From contig PUMD01000117.1 of NCBI GenBank assembly GCA_003551215.1, forward strand, positions 1 through 56,080: a DNA stretch of 56,080 nucleotides, written 5' to 3'. A program made the position numbers and the translations under genes. The notes beneath the pieces are model-generated. The model did no database searches. It saw nothing but the letters and a program-made list of their open reading frames with translations, and was not told the DNA's origin. Origin of the DNA: Clostridia bacterium (GTDB lineage: Bacteria > Bacillota > Sulfobacillia > SLMV01). Shown here in pieces: positions 16,971-26,691 of the stretch (position 1 is the first letter of the stretch; each line of letters opens with the position of its first letter).

Positions 16971-18169
16971 GTGATGAGATGAACCGGCAGCCTGATGGAG
17001 ACATTCGGCCCACCTGGGTGGAAATCGATCTGGACGTATTTGCCGCAAACGTCGCAGCTATCCGACAATATCTTGATGCCCACGGCAAAAGAAAAAGCCG
17101 GATTGCTGCCGTGGTGAAAGCGGACGCTTACGGACATGGAGCGATAAAGGTAGCCCGCGCCGCGCTCGACGCTGGAGCTGACTGGCTCGCAGTTGCCTTT
17201 GCTGAGGAGGGTCTGGCACTGAGGGAAGCCGGACTGCAATGCCCTGTTCTGATTCTGGGCTGGACTCCTCCTTCGGCAGTCTCACGGGCTGTCTCTGCTG
17301 ATCTATCTCTCACTGTTCCACAAACTGAGGATGGACGAGCCATCGCCGCCGCAGCCCGCACAGTGGGCAAGCCCGCCCGCGTACACGTAAAGGTTGACAC
17401 GGGAATGGGGCGTCTCGGTTTTTCGCCTGATGAGGAGGGAGTAGAGGCTGTCCGTCGGCTGGCCCGGCTGGATGGGCTGCAGCTGGAGGGCTTATTTACC
17501 CATTTCTCGGTGGCAGACGAAGATCCCGTCTACACCCGACGTCAGCTGCGCAGGTACCGCAGGTTCGTGACAGCCCTGCGCACCCGGGGTGTTGATGTTC
17601 CCATACACCATGCAGCCAACAGCGCAGCCGTGCTGGATTTTCCGGAGGCCAGCTTCGATATGGTCCGACCAGGAATAATGCTTTATGGGGTTTACCCGAC
17701 CCCCCTTGTAAGCAGAAGCGTGGAGGTGCGTCCTTTTATGACCTGGAAAACGCGCGTGGCTCAGGTCAAAGGGCATGGGCCGGGATCCAGCATCAGCTAT
17801 GGGCGGACTTACTGCACCAAAGGATCAGCGACAATAGCAACGCTGCCCGTGGGATATGCGGATGGGTACCCCAGGGCTCTTTCCAACTGTGGGGAAGTTT
17901 TGATAGAGGGCCACAGATGTCGCATCGCAGGGCGTGTATGTATGGATCAGACCATGGTTGTTGTGCCGGACGAGGCCGGAAGAATCGAACCGGGTACAGA
18001 AGCTGTGCTGCTCGGGTCCGATGGATGCGAAGAGGTTACTGCCGATGAACTCGCCGAACTAACTGACACTATTGCTCACGAGATTTTCACCGGGGTAAGC
18101 AAACGGGTACCCAGAGTTTTCTTCAGGGGCGATGAAGCATTAGCCACAGGTGAGGTAATGCACTTCTGA
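16967..18169 (+). CDS. alr: Alanine racemase
   Basis: 400 residues. The PLP-binding Lys is in VVKADAYGHG (about 48-57) and the second catalytic base, Tyr, in SISYGRTY (about 277). GYADGYPR and GRVCMDQ are also family hallmarks. It provides D-alanine for peptidoglycan. The GTG start overlaps the nnr stop; an ATG 12 nt later is the alternative and has a comparable weak site. It is followed by a toxin-antitoxin pair, the same order as in Bacillus. Confidence 0.95.
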   Translation: MSDEMNRQPDGDIRPTWVEIDLDVFAANVAAIRQYLDAHGKRKSRIAAVVKADAYGHGAIKVARAALDAGADWLAVAFAEEGLALREAGLQCPVLILGWTPPSAVSRAVSADLSLTVPQTEDGRAIAAAARTVGKPARVHVKVDTGMGRLGFSPDEEGVEAVRRLARLDGLQLEGLFTHFSVADEDPVYTRRQLRRYRRFVTALRTRGVDVPIHHAANSAAVLDFPEASFDMVRPGIMLYGVYPTPLVSRSVEVRPFMTWKTRVAQVKGHGPGSSISYGRTYCTKGSATIATLPVGYADGYPRALSNCGEVLIEGHRCRIAGRVCMDQTMVVVPDEAGRIEPGTEAVLLGSDGCEEVTADELAELTDTIAHEIFTGVSKRVPRVFFRGDEALATGEVMHF

Positions 18170-18218
18170 CCGCCGCAGCGACGACTGCTCGGTTGTGCCA
18201 CGCGAGAAGGTGGGGGTT

Positions 18219-18509
18219 ATGGCTGAATTTCAGGAGATTAGCATCCAGGTTCCCGGCAAACTACTCAAAGAGATTGATCAATTCGCCGAAGCTGAAGGAG
18301 TCTGCCGTACTGAATTCATACTGCGGGCTCTCAGGGCATATATTCAGGCTAGAAATGGCGAGCGTATTCGTGAATCCTTGCAGGCCGGTTATGCTGAGAT
18401 GGCTTCGCTGAACCTTCAGATCGCCCAGCAGTGGTTCAAGTTGGAAAATGAAGGTGGAGAGGTATTACTAGAGGATTTAACAGGAGGAGGAGACGTTGCA
18501 GATAACTAG
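18219..18509 (+). CDS. ndoAI: Antitoxin EndoAI (MazE-like, ribbon-helix-helix)
   Basis: 96 residues. The N-terminal ribbon-helix-helix ([19 protein letters not shown]...[13 protein letters not shown]) should bind DNA. The [13 protein letters not shown] stretch matches Bacillus EndoAI. It would neutralise the EndoA toxin and autoregulate the operon. ATG 18219 is chosen because GAAGGTGGGGG lies just before it; the upstream GTG has no site. It overlaps the toxin gene by 14 nt. Confidence 0.88.
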   Translation: MAEFQEISIQVPGKLLKEIDQFAEAEGVCRTEFILRALRAYIQARNGERIRESLQAGYAEMASLNLQIAQQWFKLENEGGEVLLEDLTGGGDVADN

Positions 18510-18846
18510 AGGGGACATATACTTCGCTGACCTGAGCCCGGTGGTGGGGTCAGAACAGGGCGGAGTGCGTCCCGTGCTGGTAGTGCAAAATGACGTGGGC
18601 AACAAGTTCAGTCCCACGGTCATAGTGGCAGCTATTACATCAAAAATAGCCAAATCCCAGCTGCCCATTCACGTGGAGGTGACCAGGGAGGACCACGGTC
18701 TGGATAGAGACTCCGTGGTCCTCTGCGAACAGATCCGTACAATAGATAAAAGGCGCCTTCGGGAGAAAATCGCGCATCTGGGAGAGGAGACCATGGAGAA
18801 GGTTGACCGGTCGTTGAAAATCAGCCTGGGGCTGGTTGACTTCTGA
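18496..18846 (+). CDS. ndoA: Endoribonuclease toxin EndoA (MazF family)
   Basis: 116 residues, exactly the family size. [29 protein letters not shown] and the [10 protein letters not shown] strand are typical of EndoA/MazF, which cuts mRNA at short sequences (UACAU in Bacillus). The C-terminal [11 protein letters not shown] is also conserved. TTG start with GGAGGAGG inside the end of the antitoxin gene. Coupled translation of antitoxin and toxin is likely. Confidence 0.94.
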   Translation: MQITRGDIYFADLSPVVGSEQGGVRPVLVVQNDVGNKFSPTVIVAAITSKIAKSQLPIHVEVTREDHGLDRDSVVLCEQIRTIDKRRLREKIAHLGEETMEKVDRSLKISLGLVDF

Positions 18847-18888
18847 GAAAACCCGGGTTGATCTGCTCTACGGGAGAGGAGAGGGAAT

Positions 18889-19890
18889 ATGAAGATTTCC
18901 GGCTTCCCTTGCAAGGAACTGGCCGACATCCCTACACCGCTTTCTTTTTTACCCCGCTTTTCTGAAGCCGTTGGTGACGCGAACATATGGATAAAGCGCG
19001 ACGATCAGACCGGCCTGGCGATGGGCGGCAACAAAGCCCGCAAGTTGGAGTATCTGGTCGGTGATGCCCAGCAGAAGGGTGCTGACGTGTTGCTTACCGC
19101 CGGCGGGGAACAGTCCAACCATGCCAGGATGACTGCCGCTGCTGCAGCTGCAGCAGGCATGCGGGCAGTTCTCTTTCTGAGCGGAGAACAGCCTGATGTG
19201 CGGCAGGGCAATCTGCTATTGGATGAGATCCTGAATGCCGAGATCCGTTTCATCGGTGAACAGGATTCCGGCTGCGCAATGCAGCAGCACGCAGAGCAGC
19301 TGCGCGGCGATGGTCATGCTCCCTACATAATTCCTGTCGGCGGATCGGTTCCGGTGGGATGTCTTGGTTACGTTCGGGCCGGAATCGAACTCGCCGAGCA
19401 GGCCATGCGGCAGGGGGTCGAATTTGCACATATCGTTTTGGCGGCTGGTTCCGGCGGTACAGCTGCGGGGCTGCTGCTGGCGCTGCATGCTCTTTCCCCC
19501 GGAACCGGTGTTCACGCGGTCTCGGTCAGTCGGGAAGCAGAGCTCCTCGCCGAGAGGATACTCGAACTGACACATCAGACGGCGGATCTGCTGGGATGGT
19601 CTCACGGCGATTACACCGGGCAGCTCCGGGTTCACGATCAGTTCGTGGGAGAGGGGTATGCGGTACCAACCAAAGAAGGCCTGAAGGCCGGGCACCTCCT
19701 GGCAAAAACTGAAGGAATTCTGGTTGACACAACCTACACAGGCAAAGGCTTGGCCGGTCTTGTTGGGCTGGCAGGCACAGGAGAGTTTGGCCCGGGAGAA
19801 GATGTGGTATTTCTTCACACCGGTGGAGTGCCGGCCATATTCTCTACCCCTGATTCCTTTTCATTTTTGTGGGAGGGACAGGGAAGTTGA
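18889..19890 (+). CDS. PLP-dependent D-cysteine desulfhydrase / ACC deaminase family enzyme
   Basis: 333 residues. The PLP Lys is in MGGNKARKLEYL (about 45-56), followed by GGEQSNHARMTAAAAA and the phosphate-binding glycine-rich AAGSGGTAAG (about 185-194). Members degrade D-cysteine to pyruvate, sulfide and ammonia, or ACC; D-cysteine desulfhydrase is the commoner function in bacteria. ATG start after GGGAGAGGAGAGGG. It opens a run of six genes for amides, peptides and D-amino acids. Confidence 0.85.
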   Translation: MKISGFPCKELADIPTPLSFLPRFSEAVGDANIWIKRDDQTGLAMGGNKARKLEYLVGDAQQKGADVLLTAGGEQSNHARMTAAAAAAAGMRAVLFLSGEQPDVRQGNLLLDEILNAEIRFIGEQDSGCAMQQHAEQLRGDGHAPYIIPVGGSVPVGCLGYVRAGIELAEQAMRQGVEFAHIVLAAGSGGTAAGLLLALHALSPGTGVHAVSVSREAELLAERILELTHQTADLLGWSHGDYTGQLRVHDQFVGEGYAVPTKEGLKAGHLLAKTEGILVDTTYTGKGLAGLVGLAGTGEFGPGEDVVFLHTGGVPAIFSTPDSFSFLWEGQGS

Positions 19891-20636
19891 AGGCTTTCAT
19901 CGGCATAACCGCTGCAGTCAGCGAAAAGGACGACATGCACCGGCTGCCGGCGAGCTACGTGGAGGCAGTGCACCGGGCCGGGGGTGTCCCGTTCGTGATA
20001 CCGTCGCACGAATTCGGAGATAACTTCTGCCCGGAGGCTTATGTGGACAGGCTGGACGGTTTGCTGCTTTCCGGCGGGGGTGATGTTGATCCGAAGGAGT
20101 TTGGTGAGCAGCCGCGTCCTGACCTGGGGACGGTCAGTCCGTGGCGAGATGAGGTGGAGCTTTCCCTTACCCGCATCGCGCTGCAGCGGGATATACCGAT
20201 TCTGGCTATATGCCGGGGAGTTCAGGTGTTGAATGTAGCCGCCGGAGGCTCGCTGTATCAGGATCTCGCCGAGCATTCCGACGAAGTTCTGCAGCACCGG
20301 CAGAGTTCGCCAGGTTGGCACGGGTCGCACAGCGTTTCTGTCGAGCAAGGCAGCCGCCTTTTTGAAATACTGCGGCCGGAGGAAGGCGGACAGTGTCCGG
20401 TCAACAGCTTCCATCACCAGGCGATAAACGAGCCGGGCGACGGTCTCGATGTGGTAGCCCGTACCCCTGATGGGATAATCGAGGCCGTGGAGGGTTCGGG
20501 CCGGAGTTTTGTGCTGGGAGTGCAGTGGCATCCCGAGCGCATGATCGACAGACATTCCAGCATGATGAGGTTGTTTGAGTCTTTCGTAAGCTGCGCACGA
20601 CCCGCGGCTGCGGGGGAGGCGGTATGCGGTGGTTGA
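19887..20636 (+). CDS. Class I glutamine-amidotransferase-like hydrolase (PuuD / gamma-glutamyl-GABA hydrolase family)
   Basis: 249 residues. The nucleophile Cys is in ILAICRGVQ (about 108), the His in GVQWHPE (about 215), and NSFHHQAIN is typical of the peptidase C26 family. Such enzymes hydrolyse gamma-glutamyl amides. The TTG start (19887) overlaps the previous stop as TTGA and has GGGAGGG plus CAGGGAAG upstream; the GTG at 19869 would place those sites inside the gene. Substrate unknown. Confidence 0.82.
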   Translation: MKAFIGITAAVSEKDDMHRLPASYVEAVHRAGGVPFVIPSHEFGDNFCPEAYVDRLDGLLLSGGGDVDPKEFGEQPRPDLGTVSPWRDEVELSLTRIALQRDIPILAICRGVQVLNVAAGGSLYQDLAEHSDEVLQHRQSSPGWHGSHSVSVEQGSRLFEILRPEEGGQCPVNSFHHQAINEPGDGLDVVARTPDGIIEAVEGSGRSFVLGVQWHPERMIDRHSSMMRLFESFVSCARPAAAGEAVCGG

Positions 20637-21786
20637 GCAGCCCCAACCGCGATTGCGTGCCCGCGAGGCCGGGGTGCCCTTTTTGGGCATGCCTACAGGA
20701 CATTTCAATGCTATCACTGATGTCCAGGGTGTCAGGGTGGGGCACTGCACCATCTTTGTCGGCGGGGGTTGTCTGAAGGTGGGCAGCGGCCCCGTACGTA
20801 CGGGGTGTACAGCTATCATACCTGCTGCCGGTGACCTCTTTTCTGAGAAGGTGGTAGCAGCAACCCATACCATAAATGGTTTCGGTAAGGCACTGGGCCT
20901 GGAGCAGGTGCGCGAGCTCGGACAGCTGGAGACCCCCATTATTCTTACCAACACGCTCTGTGTTCCGCGGGCGGCCGATGGATTGCTGGATTATATGCTG
21001 AAGACCAATGATGACATTGGCCTGCGGGCGGGAACCGTGAATCCGGTCGTAGCAGAATGCAACGATGGTTACCTGAATGATATCCGCGGCAGGCACGTCA
21101 CCTCCGAACACGTTGTACGTGCCCTGGATTGCGCCAGCGCCGGTTCCGTACCGGAGGGTGTGGTCGGGGCAGGAACCGGCATGCGGTGTTTTGGATACAA
21201 AGGCGGTATCGGAACGGCGTCCCGACTGGTCAGCACCAGGGGCCGGGGACAGAAGGAAGATGAGGATGCTGAGGAGTTTGTCGTGGGCGTTTTAGTTTTG
21301 GCAAACTTTGGTGCCCGCAAGGGCCTGCTGGTGGGAGGGGCACCGGTCGGACGATATCTTCAGAGGCAGGAGCAGGAGCCTCAGGATTTTGGTGACGAGG
21401 ACGGGTCGGTCGTTGTTGTAGTCGGGACCGATGCTCCGGCTGATTCCCGCCAACTGCGGAGAATGGCCAGTCGGGCAGCACTTGGCCTGGGCAGGACCGG
21501 TTCAGTCGCCTCACACGGCAGTGGGGATTTTGTTATCGCCTTTTCTTCAGCCACACGAATATCCCATCGTTCATCGGAACCGTACGCCCCACGGCCTGTG
21601 CTGTCGGAAAACCATCCCACTCTAACGCGCCTGTTCAGTGCGGTGGTGCAGGCAACTGAGGAGGCCGTGCTGAATGCTCTGTTCGTAGCGGACACCACCA
21701 TCGGACGCGATGAAAACCGGGTGGAGGGACTGCCGGTAGACCGCGTCCTGGCAGCCATCGATGAGTATCCGGGAAAACTGCCCTAA
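20629..21786 (+). CDS. P1-family (DmpA/BapA-like) N-terminal nucleophile aminopeptidase
   Basis: 385 residues. The start NAITDVQGVRVGH, the VLANFGAR stretch and GTDAPADSRQLRRMASRAALGL are hallmarks of peptidase family S58. In DmpA the precursor cleaves itself before a Ser that becomes the N-terminal nucleophile; by alignment to DEDGSVVVVVGTDAP this would be Ser260. DmpA releases N-terminal L-amino acids as well as D-Ala; BapA relatives cut beta-peptides. GTG start with GGGGGAGG, overlapping the previous gene by 8 nt. Confidence 0.85.
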   Translation: MVEQPQPRLRAREAGVPFLGMPTGHFNAITDVQGVRVGHCTIFVGGGCLKVGSGPVRTGCTAIIPAAGDLFSEKVVAATHTINGFGKALGLEQVRELGQLETPIILTNTLCVPRAADGLLDYMLKTNDDIGLRAGTVNPVVAECNDGYLNDIRGRHVTSEHVVRALDCASAGSVPEGVVGAGTGMRCFGYKGGIGTASRLVSTRGRGQKEDEDAEEFVVGVLVLANFGARKGLLVGGAPVGRYLQRQEQEPQDFGDEDGSVVVVVGTDAPADSRQLRRMASRAALGLGRTGSVASHGSGDFVIAFSSATRISHRSSEPYAPRPVLSENHPTLTRLFSAVVQATEEAVLNALFVADTTIGRDENRVEGLPVDRVLAAIDEYPGKLP

Positions 21787-21803
21787 TGAGAGGGGCGATG
21801 TAA

Positions 21804-22817
21804 TTGGGGAATGTGCTGATGCAGGCCAGGCGAAATGAGTTGATCGAGACAATACATAGAGGAAACGCGGCGGTGGTCGATTCATCAGGGCGTATCCATC
21901 ACTACGTCGGAGACCCGCATGGGGTCACATACATGCGTTCTGCGGCAAAACCTCTGCAGGCTCTTGCCGTGGTCGAAACGGAGACGGCGGATGCTTTCGG
22001 TCTTGATGAGAGGGAACTGGCAGTTGCCTGCGCCTCTCACGCCGGACAGCCGGAGCACCTGGAGGCGGTTCGCAGCATCTTGAAAAAAATCGGACTGAAC
22101 GAGGCTCTTTTGCAGTGCGGCAGTCATCCGCCCGGGCACCGTCCAAGCAGAGAGGCGCTGTATCGTGAAGGTGCGGAGCCCACCGAGGTTCACTCAAATT
22201 GCTCGGGCAAGCATTCAACCATGCTGGCTGTGTGCAGTCATATGGGATGGAGCATAGAGGACTACCGCGAAAAAGATCATCCGCTGCAGCAGATGCTTTT
22301 GGGCATTATCTCACAGCTTTGCGGCATTGAGGTGGGGGATATGGTGCTGGGAGTTGACGGCTGCGGCGTGGTTGTCCACGGTATGCCGTTGGCCAACATG
22401 GCCCTGGGCTATGCCCGTCTGGCGACTGCAGAGCATATTTCGGAGGAGCTGGCCGGTGCTGCTGAAGTTATTTATCAGGCCATGAATGCCCATCCGATTA
22501 TGGTCTCAGGTCAGGGTCGCGTCACTACCGCCATCAATGATCTATGTGGAGAGCGGTTTGTGGCAAAGGGAGGGGCCGCCGGAGTATACTGCATGGCCTG
22601 CCGGGAGTCTGGACTGGGGGTGGCTGTGAAGGCGGAAGATGGAAGCGGCCAGGCAGCCTCAGCAGCTGCACTCGAGATCGGATTTCAACTCGGCTGGTTC
22701 ACCGAATCCGACCGGGAAAAGCTGCAGGAATTTCACCAGATTCCGATAAAAAATGTTCCGGGAGATGCGGTTGGGGCAATGAAGCCAGCCTTTGAACTCA
22801 AAAGCACCAGGATCTGA
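21804..22817 (+). CDS. L-asparaginase II family protein
   Basis: 337 residues. The family (PF06089, Rhizobium AnsA type, unrelated to E. coli asparaginases) is recognised from RSAAKPLQALAVVET, CASHAGQPEHL, CGSHPP, HSNCSGKHSTML and GVDGCGVVVHGMPL. It converts asparagine to aspartate and ammonia. TTG start 8 nt after GAGGGG; directly in front lies an ATG-TAA start-stop pair too close to the site to be used. The cytosolic location is inferred from the lack of a signal peptide. Confidence 0.82.
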   Translation: MGNVLMQARRNELIETIHRGNAAVVDSSGRIHHYVGDPHGVTYMRSAAKPLQALAVVETETADAFGLDERELAVACASHAGQPEHLEAVRSILKKIGLNEALLQCGSHPPGHRPSREALYREGAEPTEVHSNCSGKHSTMLAVCSHMGWSIEDYREKDHPLQQMLLGIISQLCGIEVGDMVLGVDGCGVVVHGMPLANMALGYARLATAEHISEELAGAAEVIYQAMNAHPIMVSGQGRVTTAINDLCGERFVAKGGAAGVYCMACRESGLGVAVKAEDGSGQAASAAALEIGFQLGWFTESDREKLQEFHQIPIKNVPGDAVGAMKPAFELKSTRI

Positions 22818-22860
22818 TTATGACCCGGAGTTTGTACAAGATCTTACGGAGGTGGGAGCG

Positions 22861-23694
22861 ATGAACCTTTATATTTCGGTCGATCTTGAAGGAATCAGCG
22901 GTGTTGTCCACGGAGATTTTCTCGGCAGCAAGGGTCATGACTACACCCGTGGCCGTAAACTGATGACTGGAGAAGTAAACGCGGCGGTTAAGGGAGCCCT
23001 CGATGCTTGTGCAGAAGAGATCGTGGTAAATGACGGTCACGGCAGCATGCGCAACATACTCATCGAAGATCTGCACCCGGAGGCGCGCCTGCTGACCGGT
23101 TCGCCGAAGGTGCTCGGCCAGATGGAAGGTATTGATTCTGCGGTGGATTTCGACGGGGTAATTTTTGTTGGCTTTCACGCTCGGGCTAACAGCGAGGGTG
23201 TACTGAATCACACCATATCCGGTCGGGTTGTTAACCGCGTAAAAGTAAACGGCATGGAGCTGGGAGAGGCCGGATTGAACTCTTTGGTTGCTGGACATTT
23301 CGGAATACCTGTGGTCTTTTGCAGCGGCGATTCGGCAACCTGCCGCCAGGTCAGCGAGCTGATTCCCGGGGCAGTCACCGTAGCGGTGAAGGAAGATGCA
23401 GGGAGGTACGCAGCCCTGTGCCTCAGTCCCGAACGGGCCCAGGAAGCCATTCGGGAAGGTGTCTGTGAATCCGTAGAGAGGCTTCGTACAGCAGAGGTGA
23501 GCCCCTTTGTCCTGACAAGCCCTCTTCAGTTCGATCTTCAGGTGGCAGACACTGCTATGGCTGATCTGGCTGCTTTGATTCCGGGTGCGCAGAGAACGGA
23601 TTCGACACAGATAAGCTTCTCCGCAGATACCCCACTTGAAGGCTACAAGCTGCTGAGGGCGATGATTTACCTGGCCTCCTGTTCCCGCAGGTAA
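22861..23694 (+). CDS. M55 family D-aminopeptidase (DppA-like)
   Basis: 277 residues. Zinc-binding stretches of the DppA family are present: SVDLEGISGV at the N-terminus, VNDGHGSMRN, and GFHARANSEGVLNHT. DppA removes N-terminal D-Ala/D-Gly from short peptides. The ATG at 22861 has GGAGGTGGGAG directly upstream; the in-frame start inside the asparaginase gene is not used. Its place beside DmpA and a PLP enzyme acting on D-cysteine suggests use or recycling of D-amino-acid peptides. Confidence 0.88.
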   Translation: MNLYISVDLEGISGVVHGDFLGSKGHDYTRGRKLMTGEVNAAVKGALDACAEEIVVNDGHGSMRNILIEDLHPEARLLTGSPKVLGQMEGIDSAVDFDGVIFVGFHARANSEGVLNHTISGRVVNRVKVNGMELGEAGLNSLVAGHFGIPVVFCSGDSATCRQVSELIPGAVTVAVKEDAGRYAALCLSPERAQEAIREGVCESVERLRTAEVSPFVLTSPLQFDLQVADTAMADLAALIPGAQRTDSTQISFSADTPLEGYKLLRAMIYLASCSRR

Positions 23695-23735
23695 GGCATG
23701 TGCTGATTTGTGATTTGTGAGGAGGATGTATAGTA

Positions 23736-24971
23736 ATGCCCGAAGGATCCAGCCTACATGAAAGGTTTCAACCAGGACAGATTAACGCTGCTTCCCGTGA
23801 GGTATTGCCCGAGGTAATAAAGCTGAGAAGGAGGTTTCACCGCAGACCTGAGCTGGGCATGCAGGAGCACGAGACTTCTGCCGCGGTGACTGCGTACTTG
23901 AGAGAGTTGGGGCTGAAGGTAACCGAGGGAGTGGCCAATACCGGAGTGGTTGCCCTATTGGAGGGCCGTGCAGATGGCGGTACAGTGGCCCTGCGGGCGG
24001 ACATGGATGCTCTCCCTATCCAGGAAGAAAACGACGTTCCCTATGCTTCGGAGATCCCGGGCAAGATGCACGCCTGCGGTCACGATGCTCACACGGCAGG
24101 ATTGCTGGGAGTCGCCAAAATGCTCACCATGCTTACCGACTGCGGAGAGACCCTCGACGGGTCAGTCAAATTCCTGTTTCAGCCGGCAGAAGAAGGTCCG
24201 GGTGGAGCAGAACCAATGATAAAGCAGGGGGCGTTGCAGCAGCCGTCTGTCGATGCCGTTTTTGGTCTGCACGTCAACACTTCACTGCCGTCAGGTCAGA
24301 TTGCAGTCAAAAAAGGTGTGGTCAGTGCATCTTCCGATACAGCGCGCATATGCATTAAGGGAAAGGGTGGACATGGAGCCCACCCGGAAAAGGCAGTAGA
24401 TAGCGTTGCTGTAGCTGCGCAGGTGGTGACCGCCCTTCAGAGCATAGTCAGCCGTGAGATAAGTCCGACTGATTCAGCAGTGATAACCGTGGGGAAAATT
24501 GCTGGCGGTTTTCGGGCCAACGTGATTGCCCCGGAGGTGGAGATGGACGCCACAGTACGTTCCCTGTCGCAGGAAACCAGAAAAGAGCTGCCAAAACGGA
24601 TTGAACGGGTGGTCTCTGGTGTTACCCAGGCCATGGGTGCTGATTATGACATGGACTATGATTTTGGCTATCCTCCGTTGCGTAATGATGACAGGATGGC
24701 CAGCCTGATACTTGATGTAGGTGAGCAGATTCTAGGTGAGGAGAATGTAGTTGTGCTTTCGCAGCCGAGTATGGGGGCAGAAGATTTCTCTTACTTCGCA
24801 TCGGAAGTCCCTGGATGCTTTTTCCGCTTGGGTGTGCGCAGCGAGGAGAAGGGTATCGGCCTGCATCCTGGGCACCATCCTGAGTTCGACCTGGATGAGG
24901 AGGCTCTGGGCAGCGGAATGTCGGTCATGGCGGCAGCGGCACTGATGTTTTTGCACGCTTACAGCAGCTAG
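23736..24971 (+). CDS. M20-family amidohydrolase / carboxypeptidase
   Basis: 411 residues. [46 protein letters not shown] and [16 protein letters not shown] are the ordered M20D metal and dimerisation motifs. These cytosolic zinc enzymes split N-acyl amino acids, hippurate-like amides or short peptides. ATG start after GAGGAGG. It ends the peptide/amide cluster begun at 18889. Confidence 0.9.
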   Translation: MPEGSSLHERFQPGQINAASREVLPEVIKLRRRFHRRPELGMQEHETSAAVTAYLRELGLKVTEGVANTGVVALLEGRADGGTVALRADMDALPIQEENDVPYASEIPGKMHACGHDAHTAGLLGVAKMLTMLTDCGETLDGSVKFLFQPAEEGPGGAEPMIKQGALQQPSVDAVFGLHVNTSLPSGQIAVKKGVVSASSDTARICIKGKGGHGAHPEKAVDSVAVAAQVVTALQSIVSREISPTDSAVITVGKIAGGFRANVIAPEVEMDATVRSLSQETRKELPKRIERVVSGVTQAMGADYDMDYDFGYPPLRNDDRMASLILDVGEQILGEENVVVLSQPSMGAEDFSYFASEVPGCFFRLGVRSEEKGIGLHPGHHPEFDLDEEALGSGMSVMAAAALMFLHAYSS

Positions 24972-25082
24972 AGGTTTATGGAAAGCAGCTGGTTGACCTT
25001 CAAATTTGCCGGCTGTTTTGCTAAGATTTAATCGTAAGGAAAGCGTAAAGAACGTTCATCTCGGTTGTGGGAGGGAAGACCC

Positions 25083-25592
25083 CTGCAGACCCAGCAAGAA
25101 ACGCAGTCCCTCAGCGAGGAGGAAATTGATAGGCGGGCGAAGCTGCTTTTTGGGCCCGATGATGAGATCCTGCTGGAGTGGACAGTGCACCTGCTTACAT
25201 CCCGTAGGGATACTACCACCCGCCTTATCATTGCCCTCATTGTTGTGTTCTCAGTCGGGTACATCTGGGATGGCCTCATCTGGGTGCCTCTGGCACTGAT
25301 CATTGTCGCTCTTGCGGCTGCGCCCTACATTTTTCCCACAACTTACGTGCTTACCAGCGAAGGCGTACACCTGATTAACCTGATTGCCAGAGACAGAAAT
25401 CGATGGTCGAGATTCAAGTCCTATCAGGTCTATCCGGATGCGGTTCAGTTGCTGTTTGCAAGGACCAGCATCCGGGGATGGTTGCTCCGCGGCAATCTGT
25501 TGTTTATCGATGACGCGGATATGAAGCAGCAGGTGGTTGAAATTGTGTCCCGGTATTTGCAAGAGGACAATATAGATGATACTGAGGGATGA
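25083..25592 (+). CDS. PH-like-domain membrane protein (probable CTG start)
   Basis: About 169 residues. A polar N-terminus is followed by two adjacent hydrophobic segments (about 47-85), then a strand-rich region (TTYVLTSEGVHLINLI...SYQVYPDAVQLLF) like bacterial PH (bPH2) domains. Function unknown. The in-frame TTG at 25065 has no ribosome site, whereas GGAGG at 25070-25074 lies 8 nt before an in-frame CTG at 25083. CTG is therefore the best-supported start. The gene stands between the M20 gene and the DUF6754 block. Confidence 0.7.
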   Translation: MQTQQETQSLSEEEIDRRAKLLFGPDDEILLEWTVHLLTSRRDTTTRLIIALIVVFSVGYIWDGLIWVPLALIIVALAAAPYIFPTTYVLTSEGVHLINLIARDRNRWSRFKSYQVYPDAVQLLFARTSIRGWLLRGNLLFIDDADMKQQVVEIVSRYLQEDNIDDTEG

Positions 25593-25786
25593 ATGCAGAT
25601 GTATGTCTTGTCTGTACAGTTGAGAAGAAATTCTTGCCTTCGTCAGGGAGGAGTTCACTCGCTGGCGTCGAATACAATTCTTAAGGGAGTGGAGGTTAGC
25701 CAATCCGGCGGGCCTCCTCTCCGCAGGCGCTCAATCAGGGCGCCGGGTAATGCAGGCAACCTATCATCCTGAGGAGGTGAAATGAC

Positions 25787-26617
25787 TTGTTGAATCCACT
25801 GATGATACTGGCTGATCTTCCGCCACCAACCTGGGGAATTTTCGCTGAAGGACAGGTGATCCCGTTTCTGTTCGGTACTGCGTTCGTCGTGGTAGTTTAT
25901 GTACTGATCTCCCGAGCCAGGGCCGGAGAACCTATCCCCGAGATCCGGAAGATCGCTGGGCTGGATGCTGTTGATGAGGCCATCGGTAGAGCTACTGAGA
26001 TGGGTCGTCCTGTTCACTTCGGACCGGGCATCGGTGCGGTGAGCAACGCCCAGACCATCGCAGCCTTCGCCGTTTTGGGCTATGTGGCGAAGATGTGTGC
26101 TCAGTACGACACCCAGCTGATCCAGACCAACCGGAATATTTACGTCTACGCAGTAAACGAGGAGATAGTAAAGCAGTCCTATCTCGAGGCTGGTCGGCCG
26201 GATGCTTATAATCCTGACGATGTCAGGTATATTTCCGGCTTCCAGTGGGCTTACTGTGCTGGCGTGCTCGGCATCATGGAGCGTGAAAAGCCGGCAGCCA
26301 ACATCATGTACGGCAGCTGGTTTGCCGAGACCATGATATTCCTGGAGGTCGGGAATATCGTCGGAGCCATCCAGATTGGTGCGACCACCAACACTGCCCA
26401 GCTCCCCTTCTTTATCGCCGCTGCGGACTACACCCTCATCGGTGAGGAGATGTTCGCTGCAAGCGCCTACATCTCCAAGGAGCCGGTGCTGCGTGGTACG
26501 GTCGTAGGTCAGGACATTTTCCGGATTTTAATCTTCGCGATTATCATCATAGGTACGATTCTGCAGCAGATCGATCCGGAAGAGAACCCACTTGCGCGGA
26601 TTCTGACCGAATTCTAA
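25787..26617 (+). CDS. DUF6754-like membrane protein
   Basis: 276 residues. A membrane helix near residues 22-42 precedes a conserved-looking soluble stretch, GLDAVDEAIGRATEMGRPVHF, in the cytosolic part. More hydrophobic segments lie around 180-215, and a C-terminal helix (FRILIFAIIIIGTIL) near 246-262. I recognise it as DUF6754-type; no function is established. TTG start 9 nt after GGAGG (25773-25777). First of four membrane-protein genes that share strong GGAGGTG sites and a more uniform, C-ending codon choice than their neighbours, which suggests high expression. Confidence 0.65.
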   Translation: MLNPLMILADLPPPTWGIFAEGQVIPFLFGTAFVVVVYVLISRARAGEPIPEIRKIAGLDAVDEAIGRATEMGRPVHFGPGIGAVSNAQTIAAFAVLGYVAKMCAQYDTQLIQTNRNIYVYAVNEEIVKQSYLEAGRPDAYNPDDVRYISGFQWAYCAGVLGIMEREKPAANIMYGSWFAETMIFLEVGNIVGAIQIGATTNTAQLPFFIAAADYTLIGEEMFAASAYISKEPVLRGTVVGQDIFRILIFAIIIIGTILQQIDPEENPLARILTEF

Positions 26618-26691
26618 TCTGAATCGGACACAGAGTGGATATCACTTTGGTGGTAACAGCCAGAAGTTGAAACGAAGGAGGTGCAGGAAAC

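Noticed and set aside
19815..20954. 379-codon minus-strand open frame
   Set aside because: It spans three well-supported plus-strand genes and has no site or family features; it is a by-product of GC-rich codons.
25660..25786. Possible attenuator before the DUF6754 gene
   Set aside because: Competing short GC stems (CCGGCG/CGCCGG and GGCGC/GCGCC) exist, but there is no T-run and no leader peptide, so regulation is not supported.
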